Shown here: positions 7,200 through 14,700 of the stretch, piece by piece | Layout: every line of letters begins with the position of its first letter | Position numbering within the stretch: the first letter of the stretch is position 1 | From: a virus | Virus record (IMG/VR): IMGVR_UViG_3300037635_000087 | Location: 1-20,649 of that record | Strand: one strand, 5' to 3' | Length of the DNA: 20,649 nucleotides | Made by a program: the position numbers and the translations under genes | Notes under the pieces: generated by a model | Databases searched by the model: none | The model's input: only the letters and a program-made list of their open reading frames with translations | Told to the model about the DNA's origin: nothing

Positions 7200-8752
7200 T
7201 GATTGATAGCAATATTAATAAATTAATATCTATGGCTGAACGTCAGTCAGATCAGCGTCTTGCGCAAGAATTAAATCCGCAAACAGAAACAGGATTACTT
7301 GGACCTGCATTTATATCTGCATCCGAGTTAGCTTATAGGCAAAAAATTAGAGACGAGGCACAAGCACAACCTACGCAAAGTCCTCCTATAGTTCAGCAGT
7401 TGGCACAACAAGCTACCATGTCACCCGTGCAGCCGATGCCAACTGCACCTATGCCTATGCAACAACCAATGCAACAACCAATGCAACAGCCTATGCCAAT
7501 GCCTCAACAACCTATGCAAAGATTTCAAGTAGGTGGTATGGTTTTAGGAAACCCCTATAACAATCTTATTGCAGGACAAACAACAGATGTTATGGGTAAT
7601 TATCCATTTAGTTTTGATGGAACTGGTAGGGTGGTACAAGACTCAATGTCACCAGTGCAGTCAAATACAGTAGATGATTTAGTAAATAAAATTAATACAT
7701 CTACATCAACACCTACACCAACACCTACGCCAACACCTACACCTGTGACAGATTCAACATTTGAAAGGAATATTAAACAACAAGAACAATTATTTGGAGA
7801 TAAGACACCTAAACCAAATCCTTACATGGGAGCAGGACAAGCTATATTAGATGTAGGTAAAGCTGTTGTTAATAATCCTTATTTTCCACCTATGCTTAGA
7901 GATACAATTACTCCTGATGAAAAAAAATTAGAAGAAATAGAAAATTCTGGTATAGCTAAAACACCTAATGCTGGTCAGATAAAAGATGGTGTAGATAAAA
8001 GTGGTGGTAAAGGTGTTGATGATGGAGTAGATGGTGTAAACACTTTACCTACTACTGGCGTTAGTAGTTCAGTTACAAAAGATATGGTAATTGGAGCATC
8101 AGCTGATTATCAAAATTTAATAAATCAGTCATTAGAAAGAATGACAGATGAAAAAGGCAGGATGCAAAACAAATGGTTACGTATTGCAGCTGGTGCTTTT
8201 AACGCAGCACAAAAAGGTTCTCCAACTTTGTTAGGTGGTCTTGCAGATTTAGGTGCTGGTGTTACAGAAGAATTAGTAGCTTTGAATCAAGAGGAACAAA
8301 AACAAGCACAAGAATTATTTGCATTATTTACTGCTAAAGAAAAATTAAGATTGGATAGTTTAAAAGGTCAGTACGATCAACAAAGAGAAGATAGAACATT
8401 CCAATTAGATGTAGCTGCTAAAGCTTTACAAGCTTATAAAGATTTAAAAAATGCAGATATAGCTGGTGGTAATAGATTGACAGAAGAAGATATAAGAACA
8501 GAAGTAGCTTTAAGATATGCTGATATGGGCGATCAATCTTCAAGACAGTTTATGGCAAGAGAAGCTAAAAAAATACTTGATGAACAAAGAAGATTAAAAG
8601 AATTACATGGTGAGGATTCATCTACTGCGTTAGCAGAGTTTGATGAATTTTTAAGTACAACTCCTCATTACAGAGTAATTTACGAAAACAGATTGGATAG
8701 ACTTACACCCGGAGTCAATGACTGGTTGGTGGATTTACTAGCAGCAATATAG
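7199..8752 (+). CDS. Pro/Gln-rich internal virion protein with tandem peptide repeats
   Basis: A 517-aa protein starting MIDSNINKLISMAERQSDQR at a TAATG junction. The N terminus (LAQELNPQTETGLLGPAFIS followed by ASELAYRQKIRDEA) is a block I recognise from marine podovirus-like internal virion operons. Residues about 80-108 are a Met/Gln/Pro repeat (MQQP three times in tandem), followed by RFQVGGMVLGNPYN, the Gly-Gly motif shared with upstream genes. Residues 171-182 are a (Thr-Pro)x6 linker. The C-terminal half is helical (ITAGAF-like and EEQKQAQELFALFTAKEKLR segments), ending in LTPGVNDWLVDLLAAI, a hydrophobic helix. I infer a partner of the giant protein that follows 13 nt downstream; no enzymatic motif is visible. 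Confidence 0.62.
   Translation: MIDSNINKLISMAERQSDQRLAQELNPQTETGLLGPAFISASELAYRQKIRDEAQAQPTQSPPIVQQLAQQATMSPVQPMPTAPMPMQQPMQQPMQQPMPMPQQPMQRFQVGGMVLGNPYNNLIAGQTTDVMGNYPFSFDGTGRVVQDSMSPVQSNTVDDLVNKINTSTSTPTPTPTPTPTPVTDSTFERNIKQQEQLFGDKTPKPNPYMGAGQAILDVGKAVVNNPYFPPMLRDTITPDEKKLEEIENSGIAKTPNAGQIKDGVDKSGGKGVDDGVDGVNTLPTTGVSSSVTKDMVIGASADYQNLINQSLERMTDEKGRMQNKWLRIAAGAFNAAQKGSPTLLGGLADLGAGVTEELVALNQEEQKQAQELFALFTAKEKLRLDSLKGQYDQQREDRTFQLDVAAKALQAYKDLKNADIAGGNRLTEEDIRTEVALRYADMGDQSSRQFMAREAKKILDEQRRLKELHGEDSSTALAEFDEFLSTTPHYRVIYENRLDRLTPGVNDWLVDLLAAI
7457..7492 (+). repeat. Tandem 12-bp repeat coding for (MQQP)3
   Basis: Three consecutive 12-base units at 7457, 7469 and 7481. The first two are identical (ATGCAACAACCA); the third has two synonymous changes (ATGCAACAGCCT). 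Degenerate continuation (MPMPQQPMQ) follows to about 7519. The unit is in frame, so length changes would keep the gene open. Confidence 0.85.
7709..7744 (+). repeat. Thr-Pro linker repeat (TP)6
   Basis: Six Thr-Pro dipeptide codon pairs in a row, with a 12-base periodicity (ACACCTACACCA-like) broken by only two base differences. It encodes an extended, stiff linker between the Gly-Gly region and the helical C-terminal half of the 517-aa protein. Confidence 0.85.
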
Positions 8753-8754
8753 GA
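8751..8754 (+). promoter_or_regulatory. Possible Shine-Dalgarno of the giant gene
   Basis: AGGA overlaps the TAG stop of the 517-aa gene and lies 11 bases before the ATG at 8766. The spacing is longer than usual, so initiation may rely partly on re-initiation from the upstream gene. Confidence 0.45.
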
Positions 8755-8765
8755 AATATATGTAA

Positions 8766-11700
8766 ATGGCACAACCCCCTGATAAACCTATTGATCCATT
8801 TGATATATTTGGAGGATATAGTCCTCTTTCTACACAAGCACCTGATCCATTTGATGTTTTTAATACAGACGCAAGACAAGTTACAACACCACAAAAACCT
8901 ACTGTAGATGAAAATTTCTATAACTATCCTATGTTTGGGATGGAGAAAGAACAATTTACAAAAGAAGAAAATGATTGGATAGATGCTCTTATAGATGCTC
9001 CATTGGATTTTGCTAGAGGTGGCGCACGTGGTATTGCACAAACTATACCTTTATTGGGAGAAGGTGTATGGGGATTGTTAGATTTAGCAACCAACCTTAG
9101 TGGAAAAGAAGATTGGTTAAATCCTAAAGAGAGCGAATTCATAAAAAGAATGGATGAATTACGCGAGGCTATTGGTTATGAAGATAGCGTAGCAGGTAAG
9201 ACAGGGCAAGCATTAGGTAGTGTATTAGGTTTTGTAGGAACAACTATAGGCACAGGTGGTGCAGGTGCAGCTGGTAGGTTAGGTGCTGGTTATAACGCAT
9301 TAAAAGCTGGAGAGTTAACTGCTGGAACAGCAATTAAAAGTTTAGGAGCAGCAACACAGTTGGCTGCACCCGGTGCTGCTGTTGGTGTTTCCGAAGCCAG
9401 CGGTAGAATGCGTGAATTTGAAAAAGAGTCAGGAGAAGATTTATCTATTGCTGATAGAAATTTAGCATATTCATTAGGCATACCTTTAGGCACAACAGAA
9501 ATTTTACCTATAGTTAGACCTTTATCCATATTATTTTCAAAAATAACTAGACGAGGATTGCCTAAAGAAACTATAGATGGTTATATGGATTTGGCAAGGT
9601 CAGCGGTTATAACTGGTACGGCAGAAGGTACACAAGAAGCACTAGCTAGTATTGGTCAAGATGCTATTGCAAAAGGAGTCTATAACGAATCACAAGCTAT
9701 AGGTGAATCTATAGCATCAGACTTTGGATATGGTGGTGGTGCTGGTGCTATATTTGATTTAGGTGTTAACTTATTAACTAAAGGCAGAACAAGACAACGT
9801 GGACCTGATGAACCTGTAGAAGAAGATGCAGGTTTAAGTGGAGAAGAAGCAGCAGAAGTAGAAATAGAATCAACTCCAGTAGGAGGTCAAAGTCCTATAG
9901 AACAATTTACTGGTAGTGATGAGATAGTATTAAATAGTGAGTTAGTTACACCAACAGAAGTAGAACCAGCACCTTTAAATGAAGATGTATTAACATCAAC
10001 TGCGCAAAGTCCTGTTGAAGAAGTAGAAGCAAAAGCAGAAGCATTAAAAGATCAAACACCTAATATACCTGAAGTAGAGCAACAAATAAAACAAGAGGCA
10101 GTAAGACAATTACAACAACCTATAAGTCCAGAGTTACAAGATAATCTAAATCAAGAATTAGAATTAGAAAGACAAATACAAGAGTTAGAGGATGCAGATA
10201 AATTAGATGATGCTGATACTGTAAAACAACAACTCATAGATTTAAGAACAAAACAAAATGATCTAATTAAAAAAGATAAAGTACCTATTAAAAGAAGTGC
10301 TTTAACACAAACTTTTAATAAACCTGATGGTGAAACTTTAATAGCTAGATTTCCAGACATTGAAAGTACAAACACTTATTTAGGCAAGAATGCACGTAGA
10401 ACTAAGAATAAATTAGACATAACAACTCCTGCTTATGGACAGTTTAAACAACTTTATGATGCATATGTTACAGAAGAAATTTCTAAAACTTATAACAATG
10501 ATACAAATGAAATTAAGTTAAATAGTTTCAAAGACTTTGTTGCTCAAGAACAAGGAAGTGTTCAAGCAGAAGATATTTTAAGTCAGTTAAATTTTAGAAA
10601 TATAAATGCTAATGATAATACATTTAAAAACTTTATTTATTTAGAAACAAATAAAACAAACCTAAAAGATTTAACTGGTTTAGAAAGAAAGAGAGTGTTT
10701 AAACAGATACAAGGATTACCTAAACAAGATAAACCAAGTACAAGTATTGATGAAGCTTTTATAAAAAGTAGAGATAACACAGAAGCTTTTACTAAAGCAC
10801 AGGCTATTAAAGATAGGCAAAAAGAATTAGTTAATAGATATAAATCTAGTGAATTAAGACAGATGGCTATATCCGCAGGTGTAAGTGAATCATTTATACA
10901 AGATAGGGTGGGTGCAGCAAGTAAAGAAAGAATAGCACAGGGTATTGCTAGACAAGAAATTAACAATCAAATTTCAGCTGAAGAAAATTATGAACAAACT
11001 GCGAGTAGGCAAATACCAAATGTTTTAGTCAATAAAGTTAAAACACCAGCTGTTCAAAAGAATAAAGGCTTACAACAATATAGTGTTTTATATCCTGATG
11101 GCAAAAGAATTAAAACTTTAGTTCCTGCAAATGTAGAAACCGCAGAAGCAAAAGAACTTGCTGCTCAACAAACATTTAGCGAAAGATTAGAATTACTTAT
11201 AGAAGAAAATAAAACAAAAAATGTAGCACCTGATGCATCAAATCAAGATTTTATACAAGCATTAACTTCTTCTTTATATAAATCTGGTGATCCATTGGCA
11301 GAATTATTACGTGTTGCTGGACCACAAGTAAAACAAAGTAGAACACCAGCAGCACAAACAGAACAAGTACAAATATTAAAAGAGGATGCACCTTTATTAG
11401 AAGTACCTAATATGAAAGGTATTAACTATCAAGGTAACTTATATAAATTCAAAGATAATATAAATTCTAGTGATACTGTTATGAATCTAAAACGTATTGC
11501 TAAACGTAGTTTTCCTGATGCAGATATAGTTGCAGTTGATAATTTATTTAATGAAGAAGGTGAAGCTATAGCTGGTGTAACTTTAGGTGACATGATAGCA
11601 ATTAATTTAGAAACAAATCCTGAAACAGGTAGACCTAGATTTGCATCACCAACAGATACTATATATCACGAAGCAGTACATTACTTTATTAATAATAATT

Positions 11701-14700
11701 ATTTTAGTCCTGAAGCTATACAAGTTTTGAATCAGAACACAGATAAAATAATGAGTATAGCTAGAGTAAAATTACAACAAGAAAATTTACCAAGCGATGT
11801 AACCTTTGAAGAAGCAGTAGCTATAGCATCTGCTTATTATAACGAAACTAAATTACAAGGAAGGACACCCTTTGAATTTACACCGGGTATAAGAAGATTT
11901 TTTGAACCTATATTCAAATACTTTAATCAAGTAGCTAAATATTTTACTGGCAAAAAATATAGAAAGTTAGAGGATGTATTTGATGCTGTAAGAACAGGTG
12001 ATCTATATCAAGATGCTGTAGATAATCCTAAGATTCTAAGTCCACCACAACAAAAGTTTACATTAGAAATGTTTGCACGTAATCCTAATCAGGCAGTTGG
12101 ACCATACAAAGGTGGTGATTTAAGTTCAGGTATGAACTTAGAATACAACGCAGAAAGACGTATGCAACCTTTGTACAGTAAAACACCTGCAAGACCTTAT
12201 GGTGTTAATGATATTAAAGTAAGTCAAATTGGATTGGTTGATAGTAGACTTAATGAAGCGGTTAAAGATACTAAAACTAAATCTGCTAAAGCTAAAGATT
12301 GGTTACAACCATTAAAAAAGAAACCGGGTAGATTTAAATTAGCAGGTTCTAATATAGAATTTAGTAAAGATGATTTACTTGATACAGGATTAAAAGATTA
12401 TCTTGATAGAATTGATAAAGAATTTGAACAAAATCCTATAGATGTTCCTATTAGTAATATAAAAGATTATTTAAAAACAAACCAAGGTATTGTTGCTGTT
12501 ACTATATTAGGTAAGAATCAAACAAATATTTTAACTCCAAGTCTTACATCAGAGAAAGAAATTGTAAATTATTTTGAAAGAGAAATAGATCAAGCCAATA
12601 AAGATATTGATGAAATAACAAAAGAAATACAATCACATCTTGTAAATAAAGAAAAATTACATGATGAATTTACATATATGTATGCAATACCTATTGAGGA
12701 TCAAGCTTCAGGTGCATTTCATAACTTAATAACAAACATTGATTATATAGAAAATGCATACAAAAAATTAAATATTAATAACTCTAAATCTGTTATTGAA
12801 AATAATTTTGATTTAATAAGACAACAATTAAATGTAACTACTAAATCGCCAGATATAGATTTTTCTCCAAACAATTCTGAAAAAACAAATCAAGCAATAA
12901 GAGAACTGACATTAAATGGCAGGATATTAGAAGATATAGATGCATTAACTAAGGCAGACCCTGAACAACATTTAGAAAAATTTTTAGTTGCATTATACAA
13001 TCAACAAATAGCTAGTGATCCTTTAATATCTGCTTTAGAAGAATTGTATAATGAAAATGGTAAAAGTTATGATATCAATATTGAGCAAGCTGTTAATCAA
13101 GACTTTGATGAATTTCTTAGCGTAGAGCCTGACAGTAAATTTTATTCAGATGTACTAACTTTAAAGAGGTTAGTAATACGAAGAACAGAAGCAAGAGCAA
13201 GATATGATTATTACGATAGCATGTTATATGGAGACAACTTAGATTATAACCCTACAACATTAGCTACTAATACAACACAGTATCAAGACTACCCTCGTTT
13301 TAATATAGATACAACTAATGCTAAGTTTAATGCTTTACAACAACTAAGAGCAAAAGCAATAAGAGATGGTAATGTAAATAAAACTGCTCAAGAAATAAAA
13401 ATAGCAGAATCAACAGGTATACCTTTAACTAAAGCAGTACCAAGCGCACGAGAATTAATAGACTTTCAAGCAAAAGGAACTTTTAATCTTAATGTAGCCG
13501 ATGAAGCTTTAGATAATCCACAAGATCAAGTGGTGCAAGCTTCAAATCATAGAGAACTTTTATTTTCTTGGAATCCTACTACACCTACAAAAAAATACTA
13601 CACTGCACCTCATTATCAAGATGCACCAGTCAAAAATTTATTTGCCTCTGCAAGAATTTCAGATGTGCAGTCACTTGATGATAATGGCAACGTACAAAAA
13701 TTATTATATATAGAAGAAATACAATCTGATATGTATACAGATGTTATGAAAGCAATTAAATACTTTCAAGAAGAATTAAATGATGGTGATCCAAGAAAAA
13801 ATAATATAAATAATCTAACAGAAGATGATGTACTTGACGCTTTAATGCGTTTTGATTTAACAAGTAATATGACAGCTGTTCCTCTTATCGGTTTTCCAAA
13901 ACCTAATATGAATAAGTGGGTAGATTTTGTAATGAAACAATTAGTTCAGTTACAAGTTAATGAAGGATACGATGGTATAGCTATGTCTACAACTGCTATA
14001 CAGGCTGAAAGAAATTCAACAAGTTTACAAGATCAATTTAATTTTATAAGTTTTTATCCATCAGTAAATCCAAAAAATATAGAAGTAAACAATACAGAAG
14101 ATGGTGGTATAGAAATAATACATACACCTAGTAATCAAAAAATTAAAGAAGAAGTTTTAATTAATGAAAATTATTTTACTCCTATAGAACAAAGAAATGT
14201 ATCTATAGGATCAGCTAGGATTTTAGCAGCAGCACAATATTTTGCAGATACATTTTCTAAAGACACTAATTCTTATGAGTTTAAACAATATGTAGATCAT
14301 GCAAGATTAGTAGGAATGACAAGTGGTTTGGTTAATCAAGATATAACTTTACCTTTAGAAAAATCAAATACTGTTTATGAATTAGAACTACCAGAAACTA
14401 ATTATCTAAATCAAACACCACAAGATAATTATAAAAAAGGAAGCATACAAGATATTTTGCCAAAAAATATATATGAAATAATATCAGGACAAATATTAAA
14501 AGGCATAAGGTCAGACAAACAAAGAGCAGATGTAAATCTTATCGCTGCTAATGAATATATTCAATCACAACAAACAGATCAGGAATCATCTTCACCATTA
14601 GTAGATACACAAAGAATACAACGTAATGTTGATAGACAACCAATAGGTGCTGGTTACATTAACTTTGCTGCATTTAATCCAAATGAAATGCGTCAATTTT

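Noticed and set aside
7457-7744. Short tandem repeats considered as a CRISPR-like or origin-type array
   Set aside because: Units are 12 bases, in frame, without spacers, and encode Met-Gln-Gln-Pro and Thr-Pro; they are protein low-complexity repeats.
13227-13238. YGDN in the giant protein, reminiscent of a polymerase motif C (YGDTD)
   Set aside because: It stands alone: no motif A or B or other polymerase blocks around it. A virion RNA polymerase like that of N4 is therefore not supported.
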